DNA of 64,000 nucleotides, taken from NCBI GenBank assembly GCA_010093685.1, contig MU006227.1:746154-810153 (forward strand), in the 5' to 3' direction. This DNA is from Ophiobolus disseminans (Eukaryota; Ascomycota; Dothideomycetes; Pleosporales; Phaeosphaeriaceae). The translations under genes and the position numbers were made by a program. Shown here in pieces: positions 21,406 to 31,630 of this stretch. The notes beneath the pieces were generated by a model, which saw only the letters and a list, made by a program, of their open reading frames with translations, was not told the DNA's origin and searched no databases. The first letter of the stretch is position 1. Every line of letters begins with the position of its first letter.

Positions 21406-22724
21406 TCATCGCTTCTTCATCCTGACGCTCTTACCCGGCCGCTTTGCACCGCCTCCTGTCTTGCCCTTCATTTTCTTGACCGAGAAGCTTCGTCCGTCGG
21501 AGGTAGACTGTGCGTCGTTGCTCTTTGCGTGCCTCTTCTTGCCGCCAAAGCCGAACTTTTGGTCCTTCTTTGCCCGCTTGTTGGGGCCCGGCTTTCCGTC
21601 TTTGCTCCGGCGGTCTGTGGGTGTGGCTTCGTTGTCTAAAGCGACGTCGAACAGGTCGTCCTCCTTGGTATTGCCAATATCTGCGCCTTGTCGTTCTGCC
21701 ACAGAGTTAGCTGATGAATCGCGAAGCTCAACGATGTGAACTTACTCCTCTTGAGGAGGTTAATCTTCTCCAACGTGTCCCTCTTTTCCTTCGCACGCTC
21801 CTGTATCTTCGCGTTTTGCACCTGCTTGCCAAACTTCTTCAAGTCCCTCTGCTTCCGTGCCTCAGCCGACGCCTTCTTGCCAGCTGCCTCATCGATCAGC
21901 TTTTGCTTAATCTTGCCCATGTGCTCGTCGCTCTTCACCATCTCCGCGAAGTAGTCTGCTGGCCGCGAGAAGCCTGCACCCTCCTTCTTCAGCTTGCCTC
22001 GCGCATCCTTGACCGCCGACAGACACTGCTTGTAGAACGCGAGCTCGCGGTTGAGGTCATCTTCGACGTCGGGAATATCGACGGGCTCTTCAGTGACTAC
22101 GGCTTGGTATTCCGAGAAGGCGAGCTTGGAGTATGGAAGTTGTATGCGGTTGAGGGCTGCAGTGAGTGCGGAAGTGTTGTTGATTGTGAGCCGCTGGTGG
22201 GGGATGATGTCGCCCCTGTCTTCCGACGCCAACGATTCGATATCCGACAGCGGGATGTCATCTTCATCCTCATCGTCAATCTCTTCCGCATCCTCGTCGT
22301 CATCCTCTACCGCGTCGTGATCAACCTCTGCTCGCTCCTCTTCGCGCAACTCCTCCTCATCGGAGCTGATGTCGCTCTCGCTGTCTTCGAGATGCGAGAG
22401 GTCTAGCGCAGGTCGCTCAGGCATATCGTCATCATCATCGCTGCCGTCCTCATCCTCACTACCCTCAGTTTCCCAGTCGGGCTCCTTGACCGCGGGCGCA
22501 GGCGCAGACTTCTTATCCTTCTTCGACTTCTTCGCCTTGCCATTGATCTTCACCTCGACCTCGTCTAGCGGAACCCCGCCATCTTCTACGTCTTCCTCCT
22601 CGGATTGCGGGTTGTTCTTCTCTTTGCGCTTCCTGGCGGCCTTCTCCTTCTTGCGCTGCTTCTCGAGCTTGATGTTTCGGCCCTGCTCATTGTCGAGCGC
22701 AGACTTGAGCTTGCCTTTCGCCAT
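21406..22724 (-). CDS. EBP2: rRNA-processing protein EBP2
   Basis: Two exons (22724..21746, 21695..21406) encode 422 residues. EBP2 is a nucleolar protein needed for 27S pre-rRNA processing and 60S subunit assembly. The N-terminal half is a long Lys-rich then Asp/Glu-rich disordered region. The conserved EBP2 domain follows, with DLNRELAFYKQCLSAV, FSRPADYFAEMVKSDEHMG and KKFGKQVQNAKIQERAKEK. The C-terminus is Gly/Lys-rich with the family-like KFGFGGKKR and basic end. The 50-base intron (21745..21696) has a GTAAGT donor, a GCTAAC branch site and a CAG acceptor; it joins LLKR to KRQGAD in frame. The gene is divergent from the HSBP1-like gene. Confidence 0.93.
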
Positions 22725-23053
22725 TGTATCGTAGGTTGCGTGTATGTATGTAAATGTGTTATCAGATTTGCGGCGTGCGAGATGTGAGACTAGACGGTCA
22801 AAGCTCCAAAAATTATCTCGAAGTTCGAAATCTTGGCGCAGAAAAGTGTTAGCGTGGACGCTACTGCCACACCGCCCTCACATTGGGCAAGATGCCGCGG
22901 CTTCCGTCACGTGGCTGCCGAGTTCTTAGCATTCACCCTCATGCCCTGCATATCAATCAAGTAAAGCCTTGCACTACAATACTGCGACCTTGAATACCGG
23001 CGCATAACTTTCCTCCACATCGGAGTACCGTACATCATAACCCCCTGCCCGCA
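22725..23053. promoter_or_regulatory. Shared divergent promoter, EBP2 / HSBP1-like
   Basis: A 329-base spacer between start codons at 22724 (minus) and 23054 (plus). It must carry both promoters; no distinctive motif was identified. Confidence 0.55.
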
Positions 23054-23392
23054 ATGTCCACCCCACGACAAACACTAGACCGCCGTCCAAGCGATGCAAG
23101 CGTACGTACATCTTCGCCCTCCTCAGCCCTAAATCTGACTCCCCACAAGGCTCTTAACGCCGGTGGCGACTCCTCAGGCGAACTAGCCGCCGTCGTCGAC
23201 GACCTGCTCAATCAACTAAGCTCCAAATTCACATCTATCAGCAGCGAACTGTTAGCAAAGAGTATGTTAACTCATTACCAGTGATTGTAGAAGCTGACAC
23301 CACTAGTGGATGATATGTCGCGGCGTCTCGATAACCTGGAGGCAACGATGCAGGGAGGAGATGGTAGTAAGAGCTCTGGGTCGTCGAAGTAA
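23054..23392 (+). CDS. Heat shock factor-binding protein 1 (HSBP1) family
   Basis: Two exons (23054..23261, 23307..23392) encode 97 residues. The family is a small coiled coil that in animals binds and restrains the HSF1 trimer and is also a WASH-complex assembly factor; the fungal role is less clear. A disordered Ser/Thr-rich N-terminus is followed by the family heptad region from ELAAVVDDLLNQLSSKFTSI to MDDMSRRLDNLEATMQ, with Leu/Val/Ile at a and d positions. The 45-base intron (23262..23306) has a GTATGT donor and a CTGAC branch site and splits the codon for the Met of MDDMSRR. The length is typical for fungal members. Confidence 0.85.
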
Positions 23393-23647
23393 TGGTTGTG
23401 AGGGGTGTTGGTTCCGCAGCAGCGAAGACTGTGTAGGATGAAGTTATTCATGCTTTGGTGAGTCAATGAAGGTGTTTGAGGTGTATGAAGTCGCAAAGTA
23501 ATGATAGAGGTCCACATAAGAGCAAGACGTTTCATAACCCAGCATTCACATTCCATTCATCATATCCCGTACAGTACTAATCATAAGAGTATCTCGAAGG
23601 CCAAGCGCTAACATGCAACACCATCCAAGCAGTCACAGACACTACAT

Positions 23648-24781
23648 CTACAACTCGCTCTTCTCCTCGCGACCGAGGAACTTCCTCAGGATGTTACTCC
23701 GGCTAATAAGATCGTCAACCTTCTCCTGTGCGAGGCTACCCTTTCCAATAAGACCCTGCAGCCTCTTGAGCTCCTTCTCCGCGTATCCAGGGTTCTTGCC
23801 AGCCTTCTCGAAGACCTTGGCGTAGTACTGCGCATACTTGTCCTGCAGCGTTCCAGCCAACTTCTTGGCCTCCTCGGCGCCGTCGCCGTATGCGCCCTGG
23901 AACTTCTCGATGATGGTGTTGAAGGCCTCGATGGTGCCACCAGTGGCGTCAAGACCACCGCCGACTGCGCGGTGGGTACCGGCGTTTGCGTTGAGGAAAT
24001 CGATGAAGTCCTGCTCGGCGCGGGCGCCCTCGTATGGGAGGGCCTCAGTGCTGCCCTTCTTGAAGTACTTGATTGTGGGGTAGGACTGGACGCCCTGTTC
24101 TGTTGCGAGGGCTTTGGCGTTCTCGGCTTCGGCGTCAACCTTTGCGATCAGGACGGTGGGCTCGGTGGCGAAGTCGTTGGCGAGGGTCTCCCAGATCGGG
24201 GCAAGGGACTTGCAGTCTGGACAGTATTAGTAATGACTTAAGAGGTGATAGTAATCAAACGTACGTCCGCACCATGGCGCAGTGAAGGCAACGAGGACGT
24301 CCTGATCCTTGCCAACCTTCTGCTTGAAGCTCTGATCATTGAGCATGACCACCTGGCTGGGCAGCTTGCCCTTGACCTTGGGCTTCAGGCTGGTCTTCTC
24401 GGTGATGAACTTGGTCAAGCTCTCGAGATCACGTCCGCCGCTGTAGTCGGTAGGCTTGTTGCTCTTGCCATCGAACCACTTCAGTGTTGGGAAACCCGAG
24501 ACACCGTAGTCCTTGCCCAACGACTTGTGCTCGTCTGCGTCGACCTTTGCAACCGTGACCTTATCCGAGGCATATTGGAAGACGGTAGCGAGCTCTTCGT
24601 AGACGGGAGCGAGGTTCTTGCAATGGCCGCACCATGGGGCGAAGAATTCTACGAGGGCAGGCTTGCCGGACTTGAGAACGATATCGCCGAAATTGGTAGG
24701 CGTGAGGTCGATTACGGCGTCGGCGGCAATAAGGGCGGGCAGCAGCGCAATTGCTGCGGGTAACAAGTTTTTGAACAGCAT
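23648..24781 (-). CDS. tigA: Protein disulfide isomerase, TigA / ERp38 type
   Basis: Two exons (24781..24265, 24216..23648) encode 361 residues. It has a signal peptide (MLFKNLLPAAIALLPALIAA), two thioredoxin domains with CGHC active sites (residues 51-54 and 171-174) and a C-terminal helical ERp29C-like D domain, as in fungal TigA/ERp38. It forms and reshuffles disulfides of secretory proteins in the ER. The 48-base intron (24264..24217) falls inside the second CGHC motif, between Gly172 and His173. The protein ends KSEL, a departure from the usual HDEL/KDEL retrieval signal. I chose Met at 24781, eight codons inside the longest frame, because it starts a proper signal peptide. Confidence 0.93.
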
Positions 24782-25434
24782 GTTGTGGGTTGCTTGAAGC
24801 TGCAATCGAGGATTGAGACTTCGAGGTGCGTATCAGAGGAAATGTGCCTTGTAGTGGGGAGCTCGAGCTATGTCTGTCGCTGCGGCGGTAAAGTCTTGGC
24901 GCTCCGCGGTGAACGAACGTGTCCTTTCTTGCTGTTTCACTTCGGCACCTCGCTGCTTTCAAATCAACAACAAAGGCGGCAAATGACGTTGATTGAGCCA
25001 GACGTTTTCAATCAAGTTGAAATAATTACAATGAATTCGAACGACAGTACTGTTCGCCCACTTACCAGCTTCGGTACGAAGTATTAATCGCTCAAAGGCA
25101 CCTGGAGGCTCTCAAATATCTCAACATCATGCCTGGTCTCGAGTGCCCGAGAGGTCCTGCGCTGCTATATGCCTTCCTTCAATATTAATGCTTGGCCCAA
25201 TCCGCTACGCAACTCAATGTTCAAGCTGGCACTTCAAGAGTGTTTTCAGCTACAAAGTGCACGTGAATCAAGACATGTAGGGTTCTCCATCGCCGCAACA
25301 TAGTATCGTCCGATAAATTAGCAGAGAAGCTGTCCCGTAAGCTTCCTTAAACTCCAGAACATATGCCTGTATCCCATACGCCTCGCTATGCATGCAAACC
25401 CTCTGAAAGTCCCACTGCTCCACCCATCCCCCTC
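24782..25434. other. Intergenic region upstream of the PDI gene
   Basis: A 653-base stretch between the PDI start and the TRS31 stop, both on the minus strand. It should contain the PDI promoter; I did not find a convincing unfolded-protein-response element by eye. Confidence 0.45.
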
Positions 25435-26329
25435 TCAACCTCCACCCCTCCCGAGAATCTCCTCCCTCTCCAAAACCTCCGGCTTAAACTTAATCAAAAA
25501 CACCGTCTTACCCGGCCACATGCCCTTCCCCTCCTTCCCCTCCTCCTGCTCCCCCACACTATGCGCCGTAACGCCATCCGTCGGAAACCCCGCACCATCA
25601 CACACGCCCTCAATCATGCCCGCCACAAACGCCGCGCAGTTCAGGCTCGACAGCTCCTTGGGCAGCGAAATGTACTGGTTCACCAGCGGCTCGTTGTCGA
25701 AGATCATGTACTGGCCCGGGTCGGTGCCCGAGCGCTCGAGCGCGTCCGCGGGCCGCCCGAAGAGGTGCTTGTAGACTTGTTGCGCGATGAATTGGAGGAG
25801 GGGTAGGATGCGGGTGGGGCGGATGCTGGCGAGGGGGTTGGGGGAGCGCGAGAGGAGGAGGTCGAGGAGGCGGAGGCCGATGGGGTAGCCTTGTTGGTTC
25901 AATCTGTGTGGGTTTGTTAGCCGGGTTTTGGAGGTGCGCGTGTGTGTCGTAGAGATATTAGTGTATAAGTGCAGAGTAGATGTACCTTTGCTCCAGGTCC
26001 CCCACGTCCTTTGCGCCCTTCTGCGCATATGCGATCATCTCGAGAAAGAGATAGGCAAATGCTGCGCGACTAAGCTCCGCATTCTTACTGCGATTAAGGT
26101 TCCGATCGTATATGCTTTTCTTGTTCGACGGGTACCGTAGTCCAGGCCCTTGGCTTTGGTTCCCGCTCATGGCTATGCTCTGCCCTCCTGCGACTGTGAA
26201 ATGCGATTGGTGTGGATTTTGTGTCTGTGTTTGCGGGCGGATGGTGGTTGTGGATGAGGTTTGCGAAGAGGTGAGCGGGGTTTGGCGTGCGGGGTACGAG
26301 GGAGCGTGGAGTGGGAGGATGTTGGACAT
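25435..26329 (-). CDS. TRS31: TRAPP complex subunit Trs31 (TRAPPC5)
   Basis: Two exons (26329..25986, 25903..25435) encode 270 residues. Trs31 is a Bet3-family core subunit of TRAPP, the Rab1/Ypt1 exchange factor and tether in ER-Golgi traffic. The conserved part starts at KKSIYDRNLNRSKNAELS and continues through AFAYLFLEMIAYAQK, LNQQGYPIGLRLLDLLLSR, the FIAQQVYKHLFGRPAD block and LNCAAFVAGMIEG. An N-terminal extension of ~55 residues is Pro/Thr/Gln-rich and disordered, so the true start could be a later Met at ~26170. The 82-base intron (25985..25904) has a GTACAT donor, a GCTAAC branch site and a CAG acceptor. Confidence 0.9.
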
Positions 26330-26675
26330 GTTCACTCGCACCGCGTGGGTGTCGAATGGTGGAGCATGCAAGGGTGGGTGGTGCGTGCACCCGGGCGGCG
26401 GCAACGTTTTGAGGCTGACGGCGCCAAGGAGGGACGACGTCTCGTGCACGACGATGGCAGTCAATACATATCACGACATGAGACATTTCAGTTTCGGTAC
26501 AATTCCATGGCAGATATGTTCTGAGGTCGTTGACTTCAACATAGCCACATAACCTTCCCCATGAGGCATGCAGTGCCGCCAGTTTCCCTCGAAGTCTGGA
26601 AGCAAAGAAAGCCGGATCTCTATGGATTGCGCAAGTTCAACCAAGTGTGTCCCCTTCCAACTATAGCCATCTCTC
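26330..26675. other. Intergenic region, no gene seen
   Basis: A 346-base spacer between the TRS31 start and the 3' end of the next minus-strand gene; presumed TRS31 promoter. Confidence 0.4.
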
Positions 26676-27629
26676 TCAATTACCATACCGAGCCTGCGCG
26701 TTTCGACAGACAGCTTCGAGGCCCTTCATAGAACGCCAGCCATCATGTTCAGCGTCCGTCATCATCTCTCCGCCTTCAACCATACCGCCATATAGCTTGT
26801 CTTCCTTGTCTTCATAGTCTAGTCCGTCTACTTCTGAGTCATCAGCATAGCCTTCTTGACCATCGTCATCTCCTTCTTGCGCCCTTGTTGTCCATGTCTC
26901 ATGCCAGCCCTGCACCGTGGTCAGGAAGTACTGCTGGTGGAACCGTAGTCGCGACAACGTTCTCATGTGGTCAGCACGGTTGATTTTTAGTTCGATGGGA
27001 ATGACCAGAGTAGTAACGTTTGAACGGCTGCCTTCAGTGTCGCGTAGATGGGGTCTTCCAGACTGTTCCAGCTTGAGCTCCGCACGGAGGTCTTCCGTAA
27101 TCTTCTCTTGCTCCGCGCGTGCCCGTCGAGCATGGTTGCGCTCTTCCTTCATCTCGCGCTGCGACTTGAGCAGTTGTTGCCTTTCATGAACTGCGTTTTT
27201 CGCCTTCGTTTCCTCTTTGCTGGCAACTTCTTTCGCGTTCTTGGTCTTTTTCAGAGCGCCCTTAGCCTTCTGGGCCTTCTCAGAAATCGTGTCACGTAAA
27301 GTTGCGGTCTCGCTTTCGGCAGCTTTCAGATTGTCATGAAGCTTTGCATTTTCTTTGCGTAGGTTGAGGCAGTCACTCTCGAGGCGATTGAGGCGGCGTA
27401 CGACATCTACCGGAAGCTGTGCATCGGCAGCTACTCTGGCATAGACGCGCCGCTCGAGTTGCTCGATCGTGCAGGCTTGCTCCTTGACTTGAGACTGCAC
27501 GTCATCACGCTCCTTGATCAACGCTTTGATGACTGCATCGAAGCTTCCTGGGGAGTGTGAGATTGATGACACTTCAGCTGGGAAGACCTCGAGGCGCTCT
27601 TCGAACATGGCATCCAAGCCGACGCTCAT
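26676..27629 (-). CDS. Coiled-coil protein of unknown function
   Basis: An open frame of 317 residues from Met at 27629. Residues ~40-190 form a long charged coiled coil with repeated Lys/Glu/Ala heptads (VKEQACTIEQLERRV, LESDCLNLRKENAKL, KKTKNAKEVASKEETKAKN). A short folded-looking block follows (LVIPIELKINRADHMRTLSR, then an aromatic segment), then an acidic Asp/Glu/Gly tail. There is no signal peptide. An in-frame Met six codons upstream exists, but a likely intron (27685..27636) removes it, making this intron part of the 5' leader. I do not recognise the family. It opens an island of coiled-coil genes that continues to 39.7 kb. Confidence 0.65.
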   Translation of the reverse strand: MSVGLDAMFEERLEVFPAEVSSISHSPGSFDAVIKALIKERDDVQSQVKEQACTIEQLERRVYARVAADAQLPVDVVRRLNRLESDCLNLRKENAKLHDNLKAAESETATLRDTISEKAQKAKGALKKTKNAKEVASKEETKAKNAVHERQQLLKSQREMKEERNHARRARAEQEKITEDLRAELKLEQSGRPHLRDTEGSRSNVTTLVIPIELKINRADHMRTLSRLRFHQQYFLTTVQGWHETWTTRAQEGDDDGQEGYADDSEVDGLDYEDKEDKLYGGMVEGGEMMTDAEHDGWRSMKGLEAVCRNAQARYGN

Positions 27630-28126
27630 CTGGCACTGCATTAGCATTGGTTAACTTATCAGCATGTAGATAATACGGAACGTACCTTGAAGACGCGCGT
27701 ATGCGATGCGAAAGTGTGGTGGTGGTGTGGCTTGTCAGAGACATGTGTTATGTGATGTGAGGGTGAGCTACCTACGTAGAAGCTCTAGGCCAACGAGTGC
27801 GCACGTGACGCCGATAGTAGGATCCGGAGGACGAACACACCTACTGAGGTCAGGCAACAGAGCACACAAGGTGTCAGTATCGGGCACTCCGGACACATGG
27901 ACATCAAGACTTCTTGGGATATATGATTTGTGTGACTTTCTCTTAGCTGAGGCGAACTGCGTAGCTAGACCACACCAGACGATACAACCTTGGAACGTGT
28001 TGGGTCTGCGCAAGCACTTGCGCATATAGCCATCGATCTCCTATCCAATTTCCGAAGCGCCGTGTCAACGGCATTCCTTGACTCTCCAAATTAGTATCAA
28101 CTGTTCCGGAGCCACCCGTCGCGAGC
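27630..28126. other. Intergenic region with probable leader intron
   Basis: About 500 bases between two minus-strand coiled-coil genes. On the minus strand 27685..27636 looks like a 50-base leader intron (GTACGT donor, TGCTAAT near the end, GCAG acceptor). The rest shows no gene. Confidence 0.45.
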
Positions 28127-29578
28127 CTACCCCTTGCGGCCGTTCCTCTTCTTACCCGCACCCTGCCGCTTACTGTCCCCTCCCACGTCCTTGGTTTCAG
28201 CCTTCTGTGCTTTCGCCTCAGATCCAGTGCCTGTGTCCTTTTTGCCAGGAACTGGAGCCACGATGCGCATCGTCGGTGGTGCTGCCGCTGCCGCGAAACT
28301 CAGCTTGGCGGTTGGAGCTGGCCGACCAGACAAAGCAGGGAATGGGTCGACTGGCCTAGGGCCTGCTTTGGTTGTCTTCGGTGCATGATCAGTGAATGGT
28401 TGACCGGATTGTGCAACCGCCGGGTTGTTGTCACCAGCATTCTCAATTCCATCACCGGGACTTGAGAGGCCTGTGGAGTTAGTCACAGTGATACCGGGCT
28501 TGGATGTAGAGGGTGCCAAAGACTTTTGTTTCTTCTCACGCTTGAATGTGGCGAGCTGGTTCTCGGCATTGCGGATCTGAGCTTCGACATTATCCTTCCT
28601 TGCTTGCGTATTGCCTTTCGTAGTTGTCGCAGCGTTCAACAAGTTCTCCCAGACAGTAATCGTACCGTCCAGATGCTGAAGTTCTCGGGTGTACTTGTCG
28701 AGGAGCGGGGGTGGGGCGACATCTAATGGTGTGGACTGAACGACCTCAACCTTGGTTGAAGTGGAAGTATCGGGGATCTCCTTGGTCTCTTCTTTTGGCT
28801 CTTGTTGTCTGAACAGCTCTTTCTGAGTCACTGCCTCAAGTTCAGCCTGTAACTCAACCCCTTTTGCTTCGAGCTCCTCGTTGCTCTTCTTTAGTTGATT
28901 ATAGCCTTCGGTCATGACTCGGGCTGTTTCCTCTGCCGCTTTACAGTCCGACTTCCATTGCAAATTGGCGGTCCTCAACTGCGACATCTCATTTTCGAGC
29001 TCGGAAACCCTCTTTTGAAGCTCTTCCTTTTCAGACATAGTCTTCTTGTATAGTGCCGCCTCGAGCTTCGCGGAGTTCAATTCGCGTTGAATGTCAAGGT
29101 TCGCGTCGCGCACTCTTTTTTCGACGTCCTGATAATATTTGCCGAGCTCGTTCTGGTACATATGTTTCAACTGTCGTTGTTGCTTGTTGAGAGTATGTAT
29201 CTTGTCTTTCTGCAGCGATATTTCGTTGCGCAGTACGTTCAACTCCGATAGCAGGTATGTTTTCTCTCCTTCTAAGCTTGTCCTTCTTGCACCACTGCAG
29301 GCTGCAGCGCGTTTGATTTCGGTAAGCATCCTGGTGGTGGGGAGTAGAAGCATGACCATAAAGTTCGTATATGCTTGATCGTCATCCAGCGAATCTGTTG
29401 TCGCCCATCTACACTGATGTTCCAGGAGCCCTTCAAGCTCTTCCGAGAATGACGATGCCGTACCCCGTGTTTTACTTTGCAGCTGTAGGGTAACTTCAGG
29501 ATTCCTTTGGGCTTTATGATGTGACGTCTTCTCCCTACCAGCTTCTAGAACCTTGGCGATTAGGTGCGGCAATGACAT
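28127..29578 (-). CDS. Coiled-coil protein, probably the 3' part of a larger broken gene
   Basis: A 483-residue open frame. It has a helical N-terminus (SLPHLIAKVLEAGREK), a long coiled coil (~residues 100-250, for example LQKRVSELENEMSQLRTANL), a second short coiled coil around DKYTRELQHLDGTITVWENL, then a Pro/Ala/Thr-rich disordered region and a Lys/Gly-rich basic tail. The frame continues upstream of the ATG as protein-like sequence (WALEALRKDLRQFY) to a TAG at 29623..29621, and before that again as coding-like sequence to a TAA at 29713..29711. The ATG at 29578 may therefore be internal to a gene that starts at 30885. Family not recognised. Confidence 0.55.
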   Translation of the reverse strand: MSLPHLIAKVLEAGREKTSHHKAQRNPEVTLQLQSKTRGTASSFSEELEGLLEHQCRWATTDSLDDDQAYTNFMVMLLLPTTRMLTEIKRAAACSGARRTSLEGEKTYLLSELNVLRNEISLQKDKIHTLNKQQRQLKHMYQNELGKYYQDVEKRVRDANLDIQRELNSAKLEAALYKKTMSEKEELQKRVSELENEMSQLRTANLQWKSDCKAAEETARVMTEGYNQLKKSNEELEAKGVELQAELEAVTQKELFRQQEPKEETKEIPDTSTSTKVEVVQSTPLDVAPPPLLDKYTRELQHLDGTITVWENLLNAATTTKGNTQARKDNVEAQIRNAENQLATFKREKKQKSLAPSTSKPGITVTNSTGLSSPGDGIENAGDNNPAVAQSGQPFTDHAPKTTKAGPRPVDPFPALSGRPAPTAKLSFAAAAAPPTMRIVAPVPGKKDTGTGSEAKAQKAETKDVGGDSKRQGAGKKRNGRKG

Positions 29579-29710
29579 ATAAAATTGGCGCAGATCTTTG
29601 CGGAGAGCTTCTAAAGCCCACTAGTCCAAGTCCAACCTTTTCTGTGCCCATGTAGCCAAATAGTCGGCGCCTGTCCGGAAAGTCTCATACTCTGGACCGT
29701 ACAGTAACAG

Positions 29711-30885
29711 TTAGTAGTAGGATTCAAGCTCAGATGCCAGCGAGGCTGAAGGTGCTGGATGCTTGTCCTTCATATTCCACACCCCTGTTGGAGATTTGTC
29801 GTCGCTGTGGTACCTCGAGTGGTTCTGTTGTGCGCAATCTGATGAATCTGACGGGTGTCTCGCACCTTGTTCGCTGCGCGTCGAAGTTGGTGAAGTTGAA
29901 GCCTGGACTAAAGTGCGCCACTCTACCACCAGCTCATCTACTTCGTCTTGTACTTCGCGACATCGATGATTCTGCGCAAGTTCTAGGGCCTCCAAGATAC
30001 CAGTTGCTTGAATGACGTATTTGTTCAGGGGGAGCTTGTCAAACACCTTCAGCGTCGCCCAAGCCCCACTCGACGTGAATAAGGCAAAGTCATCTCGCAC
30101 CATTTTTGCAAAACCTCTAACTTAAGTAGTTCGAAGATCACGACCTCTGGGTTGGCTGAATCGATTGAGGCCTTCATTTCATTCCACACAGGGTTGTTCT
30201 TAACAGAATAGCCAGGCTCATCTTGTTGAAGAGCACGAAGTAGTTGGGCTCGAACATCTTGTTTGTCGATGACAACTTTCAGGGGCCATTCGTAATCATC
30301 GTTCGACACATTTGCGGACGCAACACCTTCCGCCGCCATAGCTTTGAGCCACAAGTCGCTGGTCATTAACTCACGCCATGTCGCAATAATTTGGATCCTC
30401 TGAATCTCCAGCGCTATATCTGAGTGTGGTTCGAGATCAATGAACTTGTTGAAGCTCCTTCGAATGGAGTGCAAAGCATGGGTTGGGGCAGATTTGATGC
30501 TGTTGATCGAATCGTGTATGAACTCGTAGGCCTGGTGGACATCGTACCCATCGTGGGTCTCCACCCTGTCTGCCAGAGCTCTGAGTGCAATTGCCGTCCT
30601 TTAGCCTTGCGTGGAAGCAGAACCGAACATTTGTTCCATGGCTCTAGCACATCTTTCGTCGTCGTAATCAGGGTCGCTGTTTGGACATCCACCACATTCG
30701 CAGACTTTGGAAGATCCACTCCTGTTCGCACGAGTATTTGTTCGGAGACGCCAAGATAGTGTCGATCTGCCAGGTTTCTCATCCACAAAGCCGTCTGCTG
30801 AATCTCCAGGGTCATCTTCGAAAGCTCTAGCCTTGGCTTCGCTCAAGTCGGCTTCGCCTGAAGTAAGATTGGCGTCGGTATCCAT
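29711..30885 (-). pseudogene. TFIIS N-terminal-domain-like gene with stop and frameshift
   Basis: The frame starts at a good ATG (30885) and encodes an acidic N-terminus and a small Cys cluster (CECGGC). It is interrupted by TAA at 30603..30601 and resumes in the same frame as helical sequence (RTAIALRALADRV ...) to about 30108. There a one-base shift in a run of five A is needed to continue. The shifted frame holds a clear TFIIS N-terminal / LW-domain-like segment: LKVFDKLPLNKYVIQATGIL, then REVQDEVDELVVEWRTLV. It then runs through a Ser/Thr-rich linker to TAA at 29711. This domain in TFIIS, Elongin A and Med26 relatives binds transcription-elongation partners. The stop fits CAA to TAA. No GT-AG intron repairs either lesion. 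Probably a decayed gene joined to the frame at 28127-29578. Confidence 0.6.
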
Positions 30886-31630
30886 GATCTCAATGCGATG
30901 AGTGAGCCGCAGTTTTTTAGGAGGACTAAAGCCCTCGGATCGAAACGTTAGTGTCAGCCTAGCACCTCAGTTCACATGGTACACTGTGGACTGCATCTCC
31001 ACGTGACTCTTAGTCACTGGCTTACTCATCATGTTGTGTATATAATCGCTCTATGTAGCTCTCTCAATACAACAACCTTCTTCTCACTTTTGCCCTGTCT
31101 TCTTCTCACTTTTGCCCTGTCTCCTACATCCGACAGTTAGCTTCCTCCAGCAATGAAGAGATTGTACTCACGGGAGATAGCTGACGGTCAACGTGACAAA
31201 TGGGAAGGTGACAAGGTCAATGGTTATAGGGAACAGAGAAGCAAGCGAGAGAAACGCGAAGTGTCGGTGACGGCGGCGTTTGCGTTGTTGTTGTGAGCCG
31301 AAGAGTGTTATGACAAACGCGTTGCTACGGAAAATGAGACAGAATACGCGACCCCAACACGTACCATTGACTTATTACCATAGACGAACATCTCACAAGC
31401 TCCTCAATGGTCAACATAGTGCATATCATCTACAACATCATAGATGACACTTCGCTCGCATCTCTTTCTCCACACGATACTGTGAGCCTCCGAACAACTC
31501 ATGCCGCACCAGCATACCTAGGTGTTCCACTCGCTCTTATCAGTTCCTTCAAAAGGTCTTCAAGCTACAAAAATTTGGGAATTCACTCCATAGACCGGCT
31601 ACTTCCGAAAATCTTTCATTTCGTCTGACA
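30886..31630. other. Intergenic region between divergent broken genes
   Basis: A 745-base spacer. It holds a 22-base tandem duplication (31077-31120) and a 47-codon ATG frame at 31153..31296 that has nothing to support it as a gene. Confidence 0.4.
31077..31120. repeat. Perfect 22-base tandem duplication
   Basis: A 22-base C/T-rich unit (starting CTTCTTCTCACTTTTG) at 31077-31098 is repeated identically at 31099-31120. It lies 192 bases upstream of the ATG of the minus-strand broken gene. Confidence 0.95.

Noticed and set aside
31153..31296. Small ATG frame of 47 codons
   Set aside because: No motif, no splice signals and lysine/glutamate-biased composition; it could occur by chance.
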